Positions 8,753-18,163 of a DNA stretch of 64,000 nucleotides are shown here, piece by piece (positions within the stretch are counted from its first letter, which is position 1; every line of letters begins with the position of its first letter). Below the pieces are notes generated by a model. That model was given only the letters and a program-made list of their open reading frames with translations. It did no database searches and was not told the origin of the DNA. This DNA is from Eoetvoesiella caeni (GTDB lineage Bacteria; Pseudomonadota; Gammaproteobacteria; Burkholderiales; Burkholderiaceae_B), in contig NZ_QNRQ01000002.1 in assembly GCF_003315175.1 (NCBI RefSeq), positions 462,666 to 526,665 on the forward strand. Direction: 5' to 3'. Position numbers and translations under genes: made by a program.

Positions 8753-9763
8753 ATGAACATGGCAGCAGCAGAGAAGCCGGCGATGGCGATGGCCGGCGAC
8801 AGGGCGCAAGCCCAAAAACTGGAAGTAATCATCGCCCGCTATATGGCGGAAGCCAAGGACGTCATGTTGCTGGAGCTGCGGGATGCGCGGGGCCGCGCAT
8901 TGCCTGCGTTCGAGCCCGGTGCCCACGTGGAAGTGAGTCTTCCCAATGGTTTGACGCGCCAATATTCCTTGCTGAACGACTGCAGGGAAACCGACCGTTA
9001 TGTGCTGGCCGTGGGCAAGGCGGCCGACAGCCGGGGCGGATCGGCCTGTGTGCACGAAAGCCTGACGCAAGGCGCGCCGTTGCAAATCAGCGCGCCGCGC
9101 AATAATTTTCCGCTTGATGCCGCCGCGCAGTCGTATCTGTTCATTGCCGGCGGCATAGGCATTACCCCAATTATGTCGATGATCCGGTGGTGCGCGGCCA
9201 ACCAGCGTCCATGGCGCCTGGTCTATGCCGCCCGCAACCGGCAGCGGGCCGCGCTTTACGAAGAAATCCAATCGCTGGGCGGCGAGCGCGTACAGTGGCA
9301 TTTCGACGACGAGCAAGGTGGTTATTTGCAGGTGGCCGATCTTGTGCAAAACTTGGCTGAAGGAGAGCAAATTTACTGTTGCGGACCCCAGGCCTTGATG
9401 GAGGCAGTGCAGGACGCCGCCGCCACCCATCCGCCCGGAGTGGCGCATTTCGAATGGTTTTCGGCGCCCAAGACTGACGCTCCGCCAGCCGCCGCCGGAA
9501 CCTTCGAGATCCGCCTGGAGCGCAGTGGGTTGTCGTTTTCGGTGCCGCCCGACAAAAGTATTCTGGAAGTACTGGAAGAAAATGGTTTCAGCCTGCCGTT
9601 TTCTTGCCGTGAGGGTACATGCCGTACCTGCGAAACAGGAGTCTGCGCGGGCAGCCCCGAACATTTCGACTACGTGCTGTCCTCGGAGGAGAGGGCGGCC
9701 GGCAAGTCGATGATGATTTGTGTGTCCCGGTCCGTCGATCCAGTTTTGTGCCTGGACTTGTAA
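8753..9763 (+). CDS. PDR/VanB-type oxidoreductase partner of the preceding Rieske oxygenase
   Basis: The 336-residue protein contains TRQYSLLND (FMN), AGGIGITPIMSMI (NAD) and the C-terminal ferredoxin motif CREGTCRTCETG, with a final cysteine in MMICVSR. The chosen ATG at 8753 has a GAGAGGA site just upstream; an earlier in-frame ATG at 8693 lacks one. It follows the oxygenase in the same direction and would supply its electrons from NAD(P)H. The N-terminal 25 residues are Ala/Met rich and poorly conserved. Confidence 0.87.
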   Translation: MNMAAAEKPAMAMAGDRAQAQKLEVIIARYMAEAKDVMLLELRDARGRALPAFEPGAHVEVSLPNGLTRQYSLLNDCRETDRYVLAVGKAADSRGGSACVHESLTQGAPLQISAPRNNFPLDAAAQSYLFIAGGIGITPIMSMIRWCAANQRPWRLVYAARNRQRAALYEEIQSLGGERVQWHFDDEQGGYLQVADLVQNLAEGEQIYCCGPQALMEAVQDAAATHPPGVAHFEWFSAPKTDAPPAAAGTFEIRLERSGLSFSVPPDKSILEVLEENGFSLPFSCREGTCRTCETGVCAGSPEHFDYVLSSEERAAGKSMMICVSRSVDPVLCLDL

Positions 9764-9814
9764 TGCCGTATCAACGTTGTAGTAAAGATATTTTTATAAA
9801 TCAAGGAGACTGCT

Positions 9815-10969
9815 TTGCGTAATTTCATAAAGGTAGGCGCTGTCTGTGCCGGGTTGTTCATGTCGACGGCGCTGTATGCGCAGGTCAAGATAGGCTTGAC
9901 GTTGTCCACGACCGGGCCGGCGGCGTCGCTGGGTATTCCGGAACAGAACACTGCAGCCTTGCTGCCCAAGGAGATCGGCGGCCAGAAGGTGCAATACATA
10001 ATCCTGAACGACGCTTCCGACACCAGCGTGGCCGTAAAGAATACGCACAAGCTGATCAGCGAAGACAACGTCGACGCGATCATCGGATCGACCATCACCA
10101 CCAATTCGCTGGCTATGGTCAATATTGTCGGCCAGGCCGGCACGCCCATGATCAGCGTGGCGGCGTCCAAGCACATTGTTTCGCCCATGGATGCCAACCG
10201 CCATTGGGTCTATAAGACGGTTCAGAACGACTCATTGCTGACTTCGACGGCCTTGAAGCACATGGCCGACAATGGCGTGAAAACGGTCGGCTATATCGGC
10301 TTTGCCGACGGCTATGGCGACAGCTGGTTGGAGGAATTGAACAAAAACGCGCCGACCTACGGGATCAAGATCGTGGCCAACGAACGCTATGGCCGCAACG
10401 ATTCGTCGGTTACCGGCAACGTACTCAAGGCCATGACGGCCAAGCCGGACGCCATTTTCATCGGTGCATCGGGGACGCCGGCGGCTTTACCGCAAAAGAC
10501 CCTGATCGAACGCGGCTACAAGGGTAAGATCTATCAAACCCAGGGCGCAGCCAATCAGGACTTCCTGCGGGTTTGCGGCAAGGATTGCGAAGGCACGTTT
10601 ATTGCAGTGGGTCCGGTGCTCGTGGCCAGCCAGTTGCCTGACACCCATCCAGCCAAGAAGGTTGCCCTGGACTACATCAAGCACTACGAAGACAAGTACG
10701 GCAAGGGCAGCGTTTCGCCATTCGGCGCCCATGTCTGGGACGCCGGCCGCTTGCTGGAACGGGCCATTCCCATTGCGGTGAAAAAGGCCAAGCCGGGCAC
10801 GAAAGAGTTTCGCGCAGCCCTGCGCGATGCGCTTGAAAGCACGAAAGACCTGGACGTGGCCAATGGCGTGATGAACATGACGCCTGAAGATCATGCCGGC
10901 TTCGATGCCCGGGCCGTGGCCATGATTCGTATCGAGAACGGCAAGTGGATACTTGCCGCAACAAAATAA
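9815..10969 (+). CDS. LivK-like periplasmic substrate-binding protein (ABC, type 1 fold)
   Basis: The 384-residue protein has a signal peptide (MRNFIKVGAVCAGLFMSTALYAQ) and a mature start VKIGLTLSTTGPAASLGIPEQNT typical of branched-chain amino-acid type ligand-binding proteins; later GGARTxxx-like regions and the HVWDAGRLLERAIP segment also fit. The start is a TTG at 9815, placed 6 bases after AAGGAG. No permease or ATPase gene is nearby, so it either shares a transporter encoded elsewhere or feeds a sensor. Its genomic link to the Rieske pair suggests an aromatic ligand. It is paralogous to the protein at 57973-59130. Confidence 0.85.
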   Translation: MRNFIKVGAVCAGLFMSTALYAQVKIGLTLSTTGPAASLGIPEQNTAALLPKEIGGQKVQYIILNDASDTSVAVKNTHKLISEDNVDAIIGSTITTNSLAMVNIVGQAGTPMISVAASKHIVSPMDANRHWVYKTVQNDSLLTSTALKHMADNGVKTVGYIGFADGYGDSWLEELNKNAPTYGIKIVANERYGRNDSSVTGNVLKAMTAKPDAIFIGASGTPAALPQKTLIERGYKGKIYQTQGAANQDFLRVCGKDCEGTFIAVGPVLVASQLPDTHPAKKVALDYIKHYEDKYGKGSVSPFGAHVWDAGRLLERAIPIAVKKAKPGTKEFRAALRDALESTKDLDVANGVMNMTPEDHAGFDARAVAMIRIENGKWILAATK

Positions 10970-10998
10970 GGCCAGTTGGAAGTTCATAGTGTAAAAGT

Positions 10999-11048
10999 GG
11001 CGGTTGTGTCCTGTCTTTGCCATCGGGGCCAGACAGGACACGACCGCC
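10999..11048 (+). terminator. Strong stem-loop after the binding-protein gene
   Basis: An 18-bp arm at 10999-11016 (GGCGGTTGTGTCCTGTCT) pairs with 11031-11048 (AGACAGGACACGACCGCC) with a single mismatch and a 14-base loop. There is no T-run after it, so it may be a weak terminator, a transcript-stabilising 3' structure, or a short dispersed repeat. It begins 30 bp after the stop of the LivK-like gene. Confidence 0.5.
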
Positions 11049-11189
11049 GCCTGCCGATTACCCCAGTTTCATGCATAGCCCATCCGTGGTATACCTGAAC
11101 CAAGGAAGCTGAAGCGTCTTTGCCGGCTTCCCACCAGGTTTGCCCGCTGTCGCCGCACTGGCGGCAGCGAGGCTTTGCACGGGGACGAA

Positions 11190-12143
11190 ATGTCATCGCT
11201 TTACTCCACTGCGCGCGTGCGTAACAAAGACCTGTCTTCCTATTGGCAAGACACGATCTCGCGCACCTTTGTGCCCTGCGTCACGACTTTGCCGCGGGAT
11301 TTTCGCGGCGCCGTTTCTGTCAGCGAAATCGGCTCTATTTCCTGCCATCGGGTCCAGGCAACCAAGCACCATGCCTGCCGCTCGGCCGCCGATATTTCAA
11401 CCCATCATAAAGACGTTGTTTTACTTAACCTGATCACATCGGGCATGGCGCGGGTGGTGCAGGACGGCCGCGAGGCGGTACTGCGCAAGGGCGACTTTGC
11501 CATCCATGACGCTACCCGCCCTTATTCATTGTTTTTCGATACGGCTTTTTCGCAGCTTATATGCCAGATTCCGCGCAGCCTGCTCAAGCAGCGCCTGGGC
11601 TCGTTCGAGCGCTATACGGCCGTCAGGCTTTCTTCCGACGAACAAGTGGGGCACCTGACATCCAATTTTTTGCTGAATCTTTCGCGTTTCGACAACAGTG
11701 TGGATCCCATCATGGGCGAGCGCTTTACCGCGCAAACGGCCGATCTGGTCGCCATGACACTGGGCACCCAGCTGGGGTCGGCCAATGTCAGCCGCTCGAC
11801 CCATCGTTCGGCGCTGCTTTACCGGGCCAAGTCTTTTATTGAAACCCGCCTGCGGGCGGTTACCACCGCCGAAGTCGCCGAGGCGCTGGGCTGTTCAACA
11901 CGCTATGTGAACGATTTGTTCGCCGATGAAGGAACGTCGGTAGGCAATTATGTGCTGTCCCGCAGGCTGGAGCGCTGCCGCGAAGACTTGATCGACCCCA
12001 TAAATTTGCGGCGGGTCAGCGAAGTAGCCTATGCCTGGGGCTTTAACAGCATTGCCCACTTCAGCCGCGTCTTTCGGGCGCGCTACGGCATGAGCCCGAC
12101 CGACTATCGCGAGCTGCATGCCGCAAACGGCGGCGCTTCTTAG
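11190..12143 (+). CDS. AraC family transcriptional activator
   Basis: The roughly 317-residue protein has an N-terminal AraC-binding-like sensor region ([16 protein letters not shown] through [13 protein letters not shown]) and a C-terminal double helix-turn-helix at about residues 215-315, including [20 protein letters not shown] and [33 protein letters not shown], the family signature. The ATG at 11190 was preferred over a TTG 15 bp earlier. It follows the Rieske/reductase/binding-protein genes in the same direction and is a likely activator of them. Its stop codon overlaps tail to tail with that of the next, minus-strand gene (12140-12143). Confidence 0.87.
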   Translation: MSSLYSTARVRNKDLSSYWQDTISRTFVPCVTTLPRDFRGAVSVSEIGSISCHRVQATKHHACRSAADISTHHKDVVLLNLITSGMARVVQDGREAVLRKGDFAIHDATRPYSLFFDTAFSQLICQIPRSLLKQRLGSFERYTAVRLSSDEQVGHLTSNFLLNLSRFDNSVDPIMGERFTAQTADLVAMTLGTQLGSANVSRSTHRSALLYRAKSFIETRLRAVTTAEVAEALGCSTRYVNDLFADEGTSVGNYVLSRRLERCREDLIDPINLRRVSEVAYAWGFNSIAHFSRVFRARYGMSPTDYRELHAANGGAS

Positions 12144-12712
12144 TGCAAAACCCCCGACGCCTTGGCAACGTGGGTGGCAATGGCGTCCATCAAGGCCGGC
12201 GAAAGGCAGTCGTAGGGTTCCAGGTTTTTGGCCTTAAGGGCTTGCCGGATTGAGTCCATGCTGGCTGGATCGGTGCCGGTTTCGATAATGGAAGAGACAA
12301 AAGCCGCGAACTGAGGGGCGGCCCAGCCTGTTTGAGGCGAGAGTTCGGTATGGACGAAGTCCAGGCCGTAGAACGGGTGGTTTTCGTTGTCGATGCGGCC
12401 GTACATGTGCACGCCGCAATCTTTGCACGCAAAGCGCTTGATGACCGCGGTGGGATCGACCGCGGCGAGTTTTTCGGCGTTGGCCGTTACCTTGACGTGT
12501 TCGCGCCCCACCACCGCCACTTGCGAAAACAATGCCCCTTCGGGCTTCCAGCACTTCGAGCAGCCGCACAAATGATTGTGCGCGGTTTGCGATGAGATTT
12601 CGACGGTTACCGGATTGCTGCTGCATTTACATTGAAGCGTGCCGCCGGCGAACGAGGCGCTGGCTGGCTGGATGCCGTTATCGACGGCGGGGTGCAAAGA
12701 GGGTTGGCTCAT
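12140..12712 (-). CDS. gfa: Glutathione-dependent formaldehyde-activating enzyme (Gfa, CENP-V/GFA family)
   Basis: The 190-residue protein contains the zinc-binding cysteines CKC near residue 28, [17 protein letters not shown] and [13 protein letters not shown], and the C-terminal [24 protein letters not shown] region specific to Gfa (S-(hydroxymethyl)glutathione synthase). Gfa was described as speeding the condensation of formaldehyde with glutathione, feeding the glutathione-dependent oxidation route. Its position one gene away from an O-demethylase-type cluster, with FdhA at the other end of the block, suggests two formaldehyde sinks. The ATG at 12712 starts [10 protein letters not shown]; eight codons further upstream lack support. 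Confidence 0.88.
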   Translation of the reverse strand: MSQPSLHPAVDNGIQPASASFAGGTLQCKCSSNPVTVEISSQTAHNHLCGCSKCWKPEGALFSQVAVVGREHVKVTANAEKLAAVDPTAVIKRFACKDCGVHMYGRIDNENHPFYGLDFVHTELSPQTGWAAPQFAAFVSSIIETGTDPASMDSIRQALKAKNLEPYDCLSPALMDAIATHVAKASGVLH

Positions 12713-12884
12713 TTGACTGCTCCTGGGTTTTGGCAAGGCATGGGGAATGATCTGAGCATCGAAAGCGTCGAGCGGCCAAGCGCCGCCGCCGGGTTTCTAT
12801 AGTATGTGCGAAGAAGAGGGTTTCGCAAGAGGAGTTTTGCGTAGCCGAGAAAATTTTTGAGCGGGCCGCATCGGGTCTCATTGT

Positions 12885-12904
12885 TGTTATGTTATAACAT
12901 AACA
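12885..12904. promoter_or_regulatory. Zur box upstream of the zinc receptor gene
   Basis: TGTTATGTTATAACATAACA is a perfect 20-bp palindrome lying 31 bp before the znuD start. It matches the GTTATGTTATAAC-type Zur operators known upstream of zinc-uptake genes in proteobacteria including Neisseria and Bordetella. Zur with zinc would repress the receptor; zinc shortage would derepress it. Confidence 0.85.
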
Positions 12905-12935
12905 TTTTTGAGAATAAGAACTGAAAGGAGTTCCG

Positions 12936-14993
12936 ATGTTGTTGAGATCGCGCATGCCCGCAATATGGCTGGCCTTGATTTATAGCGCTGCCGCGCCCGC
13001 GCAAACGCCTGGGGCATCCGGCGCGCGGCAGCCGGCACAAGAATTGGAAAGCATCACTATTTCGGCCAGCCCGCTGGGCTTGGATAAAGACGCCATGGCG
13101 GCGCCGGCCGATGTACTGGATGGGTCGGCCCTGGTGTTGGGGCGTGAGGGGACATTGGGCAGTACCTTGAGCGCTTTGCCGGGGGTGAATGCGGACACGT
13201 TCGGCGCCGGTGCGAGCCGGCCGGTGATTCGGGGGCAGGCTGCGCCGCGCGTGCAGGTCCTTTCAGATGGGTCTTCCCTGATGGACGCCTCGGGGGTATC
13301 GCCGGACCACGCGATCACAAGCGAACCCATGCTGGCCGAGCGCATTGAAGTTCTGCGCGGCCCGGCCACTTTGCTTTACGGCGGCGGGGCCATAGGCGGC
13401 GTCGTCAATGTGCTTGACAACAAAATCCCCACCGCGGTGCCAAAGCACGGCCCGGAAGGTTTTGCCGAAGTAAAGGGGACGACCGGTTCGAGCGAGCGCG
13501 CGGCGGCGTTTGGCTTGACGGCGGGCAGCGGCAATATCGCCGTGCACGTGGAAGGCTTGAAGCGCCGCTCCGACGAGTACCGCGTGCCGAACTGGTCCAG
13601 CAGCACACTCAAGGGATCGCAGTCGGAAAGCGCCACGGGTAGCGTAGGCATTTCATGGATAGGCGACCGCGGCTATATTGGCGTGGCCTACACCGGGACG
13701 CAAAGCGAATACGGCCTGGTCGGCCATAATCACGAATATGAAAGCTGCCATCCCCATGGCAGCCGTCTGCATTGCGGCGGCCATGGCGAAGACGAAGAGC
13801 ACGGCCACGATCACGAAGAGCATGGCGCCGATGAAGCGGCGCCCTATGTCAAGCTGAAGAACAAGCGCGTGGATCTGCGTGGCGAATACCGGCAGCCGTT
13901 TGCGGGCATTAAAAAGATAAGCATGCGCGCCGGCCTGACGGATTACCGGCACGAAGAGATAGAGCAAGGCGTTGTCGCGACTACGTTCAAGAACCGCGGC
14001 TACGATGCCCGGCTGGAAGCCGAACACGAACCGATAGCCGGCTGGCGCGGCGTTCTTGGCGTTCAGACGGCGCGCAGCAATTTCAGCGCCCTGGGCGAAG
14101 AAAGCTTCATGCCGGAAACCGTGACACAAAGCGAGGGCGTGTTCCTGTTGGAGGAATACAAGCTTGACGATTGGCGGTTCGAGCTGGGTGCGCGCCAGGA
14201 CTGGCAGTCGATACGGCCCGACAACGCCCAGCCGCGCTTCAGCATGAGCGCAACGTCGGTGTCGGGAGCCGCCGTCTGGGACTTTACGCCAGGCTACGCG
14301 CTGGCCTTGTCGTTGGCGCGTTCGCAGCGCTTGCCCAACGCCCAGGAGCTCTACGCTGACGGCATTCATCTGGCCACCAATACCTACGAGCAAGGCAGTG
14401 TGGATCTGGGCAAGGAGACTTCGCGCAATATAGATCTAAGCTTGCGCAAAACCGCGGGCGATGCGCGCTTCAGCCTGAGCGTCTTCCACAACCGGGTCAA
14501 GGACTACATTTATGCCCAGACCTTGGACCAGTTCGAGGACTTTCGCCTTATCCGCTATGCACAGCACGATGCCGAGTTTACCGGCGGCGAGGCGCAGGCC
14601 AGCTATCGTTTGAACCGCCACTTTACCGTGGGCGTGTTTGGCGACCTGGTGTATGGCCGGCTTACCGGCGGCCAGGGCGACTTGCCGCGTATTCCCGCCG
14701 CGCGCGCCGGTGTGCGCGGCAAATGGCTATGGCAGAACTGGGCGGCGGACGTCGAAGTCTACCGCGCCTTCCGCCAGAGCCAGATCGCCGACTACGAGAC
14801 GTCTACGCCGGGCTACAACATGGTCAATGCCGGAATTTCCTACGACGGCCGCTGGGGGGCGTCCAACTACACGGTATATGCGCGCGTCAGCAACCTGTTC
14901 GATCAACTGGCGCTCAATCATGCTTCATTTGTGGCCAACGCCGCGCCATTGCCCGGGCGGCGCGTGACCGTGGGCGTGCGCATGGAATACTGA
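12936..14993 (+). CDS. znuD: TonB-dependent zinc receptor (ZnuD)
   Basis: The 685-residue outer-membrane protein has a signal peptide, a plug domain (ALPGVNADTFGAGASRPVIRGQ to RIEVLRGPATLLYGGGAIGGVVNV) and a beta-barrel ending in a C-terminal aromatic residue (RVTVGVRMEY). Residues about 265-305 form a His/Asp/Glu-rich extracellular loop (HNHEYESCHPHG, HCGGHGEDEEHGHDHEEH), the hallmark of ZnuD, which captures zinc and passes it to the periplasm using TonB energy. An AAGGAG site precedes the ATG, and a Zur palindrome lies in its promoter. It stands alone, between Gfa (divergent) and dinB. Confidence 0.92.
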   Translation: MLLRSRMPAIWLALIYSAAAPAQTPGASGARQPAQELESITISASPLGLDKDAMAAPADVLDGSALVLGREGTLGSTLSALPGVNADTFGAGASRPVIRGQAAPRVQVLSDGSSLMDASGVSPDHAITSEPMLAERIEVLRGPATLLYGGGAIGGVVNVLDNKIPTAVPKHGPEGFAEVKGTTGSSERAAAFGLTAGSGNIAVHVEGLKRRSDEYRVPNWSSSTLKGSQSESATGSVGISWIGDRGYIGVAYTGTQSEYGLVGHNHEYESCHPHGSRLHCGGHGEDEEHGHDHEEHGADEAAPYVKLKNKRVDLRGEYRQPFAGIKKISMRAGLTDYRHEEIEQGVVATTFKNRGYDARLEAEHEPIAGWRGVLGVQTARSNFSALGEESFMPETVTQSEGVFLLEEYKLDDWRFELGARQDWQSIRPDNAQPRFSMSATSVSGAAVWDFTPGYALALSLARSQRLPNAQELYADGIHLATNTYEQGSVDLGKETSRNIDLSLRKTAGDARFSLSVFHNRVKDYIYAQTLDQFEDFRLIRYAQHDAEFTGGEAQASYRLNRHFTVGVFGDLVYGRLTGGQGDLPRIPAARAGVRGKWLWQNWAADVEVYRAFRQSQIADYETSTPGYNMVNAGISYDGRWGASNYTVYARVSNLFDQLALNHASFVANAAPLPGRRVTVGVRMEY

Positions 14994-15072
14994 GCAGGCA
15001 TACAGTAAATGCCGCGGCCTTCCTTTATACTAATGGCTGTAAGCGTTGTTAGGCGCCCTTTATTGTCAGGCC

Positions 15073-16242
15073 ATGGCTTTATCCGATACTCCCTCAGCAC
15101 CGCGGCGGATCGCGCACCTGGACATGGATGCTTTCTTTGCATCCGTCGAGCTGCTGCGCTACCCCGACTTGCGCGGCCGCCCCGTTGTTGTGGGCGGTCG
15201 TGCCGTGTCCCAGCCGGCAACAGACAAGAACGGCAACCGCAACTATGCCCGCCTGCGCGACTACGTAGGACGGGGCGTAATAACCACCTCCACCTACGAA
15301 GCGCGCGCTCTGGGCGTGTTTTCCGCCATGGGCATGATGAAGGCGGCGCAACTGGCGCCCGATGCCATTCTGTTGCCCGCCGATTTTGCCGCTTACCGGC
15401 GCTATTCCAACTTGTTCAAAGCGGCGGTGGCGCAGGTCGCGCCCAGCATCGAAGACCGCGGCATCGACGAGATCTATATCGACCTGACCGAGCATGCCGA
15501 ACCCAGCCTCGAGATCGCGCAACGCATCAAAGCGGCCGTAAAAGACGCGACCGGCCTGGTGTGTTCCATTGCGATATCGCCGAACAAGCTGCTTTCAAAA
15601 ATCGGCTCCGACCTGGACAAGCCGGACGGCCTTACCCTGCTTAGCATGGACGACTTGCCCACGCGCATCTGGCCGCTGCCGGTGCGCAAGATCAATGGCA
15701 TAGGCCCCAAGGCCGGCGTCAAGCTTGAGGGCTTGGGCATATCCACCATTGCCCAGTTGGCCCAGGCCCGGCCCGACCTTCTGCAAGAGCACTTCGGCCT
15801 GACCTATGCGCGCTGGCTGCTGCGAGTGGCCCACGGACTGGACGAACGTCCGGTGGTATTGCATTCAACGCCCAAGTCCATAAGCCGCGAGACCACTTTC
15901 GAGCGCGACCTGCATGTGCTGCACGATAAGGCGGCTTTGTCCGAAGCCTTTTTGCGCTTGTGCACGCAAGTGGCCGGCGACCTCGAACGCAAGGGCTATG
16001 TGGGACGAACCATAGGCATCAAGCTGCGCTTCGATGACTTTCGCACCGTGACGCGCGACTTTACCTTGCCGGTGGAAACCGCCGACGCCCACACTATTCA
16101 TCGCGCCGCCGGGCAGTGTTTGAAGCGTATTGTTATGGATCATAAAATTCGCCTGCTGGGCGTGCGGATAGGGGCGCTGTCCCAGCCCGGCGCGCAACCC
16201 GGGGGCGGGCAAACAACGCAGGGTGAATTGTTCTCGGACTAA
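15073..16242 (+). CDS. dinB: DNA polymerase IV (Y-family)
   Basis: The 389-residue enzyme shows the Y-family catalytic segments IAHLDMDAFFASVELLRYP near the N-terminus and SIEDRGIDEIYIDLTE at about residues 132-147, followed by the thumb helix-hairpin-helix region (INGIGPKAGVKLEGLGISTIAQLA) and a little-finger domain. It performs error-prone translesion synthesis. The start at 15073 places the first catalytic aspartate about 18 residues in, as usual. It is a stand-alone gene between the zinc receptor and the pic regulator; no LexA box was noticed. Confidence 0.92.
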   Translation: MALSDTPSAPRRIAHLDMDAFFASVELLRYPDLRGRPVVVGGRAVSQPATDKNGNRNYARLRDYVGRGVITTSTYEARALGVFSAMGMMKAAQLAPDAILLPADFAAYRRYSNLFKAAVAQVAPSIEDRGIDEIYIDLTEHAEPSLEIAQRIKAAVKDATGLVCSIAISPNKLLSKIGSDLDKPDGLTLLSMDDLPTRIWPLPVRKINGIGPKAGVKLEGLGISTIAQLAQARPDLLQEHFGLTYARWLLRVAHGLDERPVVLHSTPKSISRETTFERDLHVLHDKAALSEAFLRLCTQVAGDLERKGYVGRTIGIKLRFDDFRTVTRDFTLPVETADAHTIHRAAGQCLKRIVMDHKIRLLGVRIGALSQPGAQPGGGQTTQGELFSD

Positions 16243-16307
16243 GGTATTATCATGAAGAGGCTTTTTATGATCTAGCTCAACACATCTATATTAAATAAGA
16301 ATAAAAT

Positions 16308-16323
16308 GCTCTGTATACTGAGC
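16308..16323. promoter_or_regulatory. PicR-like operator in the picR promoter
   Basis: GCTCTGTATACTGAGC is an imperfect palindrome centred on TATA and, read on the minus strand, contains TCAGTATACAGA, one base from the TCAG-N4-CT pattern found at the other pic promoters. It lies 37 bp before the picR ATG, a position suited to autorepression. Confidence 0.55.
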
Positions 16324-16359
16324 ATTCGAGACATTCGTTACGACAAGGTTCGCGGCAAA

Positions 16360-16923
16360 ATGACAAAGGTACACAAGCAGTCGATGCAAGAAGCACAAGC
16401 TGACGATCATGCCTTCAGCCCTCTTGAAGAGCACGGCCTGTTTGATAACGATACGGTGGCCGAGCCGTTCAGCCAAGGCTTGTGGTCGCGCCCTGGTTTC
16501 CTGGTGCGCCGTCTGAACCAGATTCACTACGCCATGTTCTTTGAAGAATGCAAAGAAGAAAATGTAACCCCGGTTCAGTATGGAATTTTGACTGTTTTGG
16601 CGGCCAATCCCTGGCTGGATCAGACGGCCATAGGCTACGAGGTGGGGCTGGACCGTACGACTTCGGCCGACGTCATCAAGCGCCTTGAAGAAAAAGGCTT
16701 GCTAGAGCGCCGGATCAATCCCATGGACCGCCGTTCGCGCCAGGCCGCCGTTACTCCCGAAGGCTTGCGAGTCATGGCCTTGCTGAAGCAGGGCATGGCC
16801 CGGGCACAGCAGCGCCTGCTCGATCCTTTATCGCTGCGCGACCGCAAAATCTTCATGTCGCTGCTGGTCGAACTGGTCGACGCCAACAACCAATACGGCA
16901 GGGCCGTCCTCAAGTCGGTTTAG
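16360..16923 (+). CDS. picR: MarR family repressor of the picolinate/hydroxypyridine pathway (PicR/NicR)
   Basis: The 187-residue protein has a MarR winged helix: NQIHYAMFFEECKEENVTPVQYGILTVLAANPWLDQTAIGYEVGLDRTT through VIKRLEEKGLLERRINPMDRRSRQAAVTPEG. It closely resembles NicR of Pseudomonas putida, which controls the nic genes, and by gene order corresponds to PicR of Alcaligenes faecalis. The ATG at 16360 was preferred over the ATG at 16306, because the latter overlaps a candidate operator. It is expected to bind TCAG-N4-CT sites at picC, picB and picA promoters and to be released by a pathway pyridine such as 6-hydroxypicolinate. Confidence 0.85.
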   Translation: MTKVHKQSMQEAQADDHAFSPLEEHGLFDNDTVAEPFSQGLWSRPGFLVRRLNQIHYAMFFEECKEENVTPVQYGILTVLAANPWLDQTAIGYEVGLDRTTSADVIKRLEEKGLLERRINPMDRRSRQAAVTPEGLRVMALLKQGMARAQQRLLDPLSLRDRKIFMSLLVELVDANNQYGRAVLKSV

Positions 16924-16964
16924 GGTTTGCCCCAGTGGGCCAACCCATAGAAATTCTTATAAAT

Positions 16965-16980
16965 AGTCAGTATACTGACT
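16965..16980. promoter_or_regulatory. PicR operator in the picC promoter (perfect 16-bp palindrome)
   Basis: AGTCAGTATACTGACT is a perfect palindrome containing TCAG-TATA-CTGA. It lies between picR and picC, about 200 bp before the picC start. It is the best match of the set and fits the TCAG-N4-CT motif reported, as I recall, for PicR. Confidence 0.75.
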
Positions 16981-17186
16981 TAATCGGCTTCCATAACGGT
17001 GGATGGCGCGGGTCAGGCCGCCCCGATACAAAAGGCCTGCCCCATGCGCATCGCGACGGGCTGGGCGCCGCTTTCTTCCCGCGCAATATTGGACGACAGC
17101 GGCACTCATCCTCAGCACACTGATAAAAATCGCCATGCCGCTGAACCGGGCGGGGGCACGGCCATCTGTCAAACGAGGAGAGTTGA

Positions 17187-18149
17187 GTGAGTCGGATACG
17201 CAAGATTGCTTTTGAAGAACATTTTTCGGCGGTGGGCTTCGGCGATTATTCCCAAGCCTTTGTCAGTCAGATAGCGCCGCAGGTGGCCGCCGAGCTGAAT
17301 GCGCGTTTAAGCGACTTCGGCGCCATGCGCCTGCAGGAAATGGACAAGGCCGGCATCGATTACGTCATCCTGTCGCAGACGGGCCCCGGGGTGCAAGTAG
17401 AACTGGACACGGCGGTCGCCATCGCCCGTGCGCGGGAAAACAATGATTTTCTGGCGGCCCAGGTGGCACGCAACCCCGAGCGTTTCGGCGGTTTTGCCAC
17501 GCTGCCCATGCAGGATCCGCAGGCCGCCGCCGACGAGCTCGAGCGCGCCGTCAAGGTACTGGGCTTCAAGGGGGCGCTGGTAAACGGCCATACCAATGGG
17601 GTGTACTACGACGGCCCCGCGTACGATATATTTTGGGAACGCATGCAGGCGCTGGATGTGCCTTTGTATTTGCATCCGTTCGACGCTTACGGCCCAACCC
17701 ATTCTTATAACGGCCATCCCGAAATAGCGGGTGCCACCTGGGGCTGGGGAGTGGAAACGGCCACCCATGCGCTGCGGCTGCTGTTCGGCGGCGTGTTCGA
17801 CCGTTTTCCAGGGCTGAAGGTAATCCTGGGACATATGGGCGAAGGCCTGCCGTTCCAGCGCTGGCGTTTCGACAGCCGCTTTGCCGTTTATCCCTGCGGA
17901 GTAAAGCTCAAGCGCCAGCCATCGCAATATATTGGTACTAATATTGTCATTACCACGTCGGGCGTATGCTCTGCGGGCGCCTTGATGGGCGCGATCGCCG
18001 AGATGGGGCCCCAGGCCGTCATGTTCTCGGTGGACTACCCATACGAGTCCAGTTCCATCGCCGCCGACTTCATCGAGCAAGCCCCGATGGACGATGCAAC
18101 GCGGGCCCTGGTATACTACGGCAACGCAGAGCGGCTGTTCAAGCTATAA
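17187..18149 (+). CDS. picC: 3,6-dihydroxypicolinate decarboxylase (amidohydrolase/ACMSD family)
   Basis: The 320-residue protein is a metal-dependent decarboxylase of the gamma-resorcylate decarboxylase/ACMSD type: E-x-H-like EEHF at residues 10-13, His163 in LYLHPFD, ILGHMGEGLPFQRWR and Asp283 in SVDYPYES supply metal and catalytic residues. In the picolinate route PicC turns 3,6-dihydroxypicolinate into 2,5-dihydroxypyridine, the substrate of picD two genes downstream, which makes this assignment strong from context. Translation starts at a GTG (17187), with GAGGAG 7 bases upstream. First gene of picCEDF. Confidence 0.87.
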   Translation: MSRIRKIAFEEHFSAVGFGDYSQAFVSQIAPQVAAELNARLSDFGAMRLQEMDKAGIDYVILSQTGPGVQVELDTAVAIARARENNDFLAAQVARNPERFGGFATLPMQDPQAAADELERAVKVLGFKGALVNGHTNGVYYDGPAYDIFWERMQALDVPLYLHPFDAYGPTHSYNGHPEIAGATWGWGVETATHALRLLFGGVFDRFPGLKVILGHMGEGLPFQRWRFDSRFAVYPCGVKLKRQPSQYIGTNIVITTSGVCSAGALMGAIAEMGPQAVMFSVDYPYESSSIAADFIEQAPMDDATRALVYYGNAERLFKL

Positions 18150-18163
18150 CGAAAGGGAGACCC

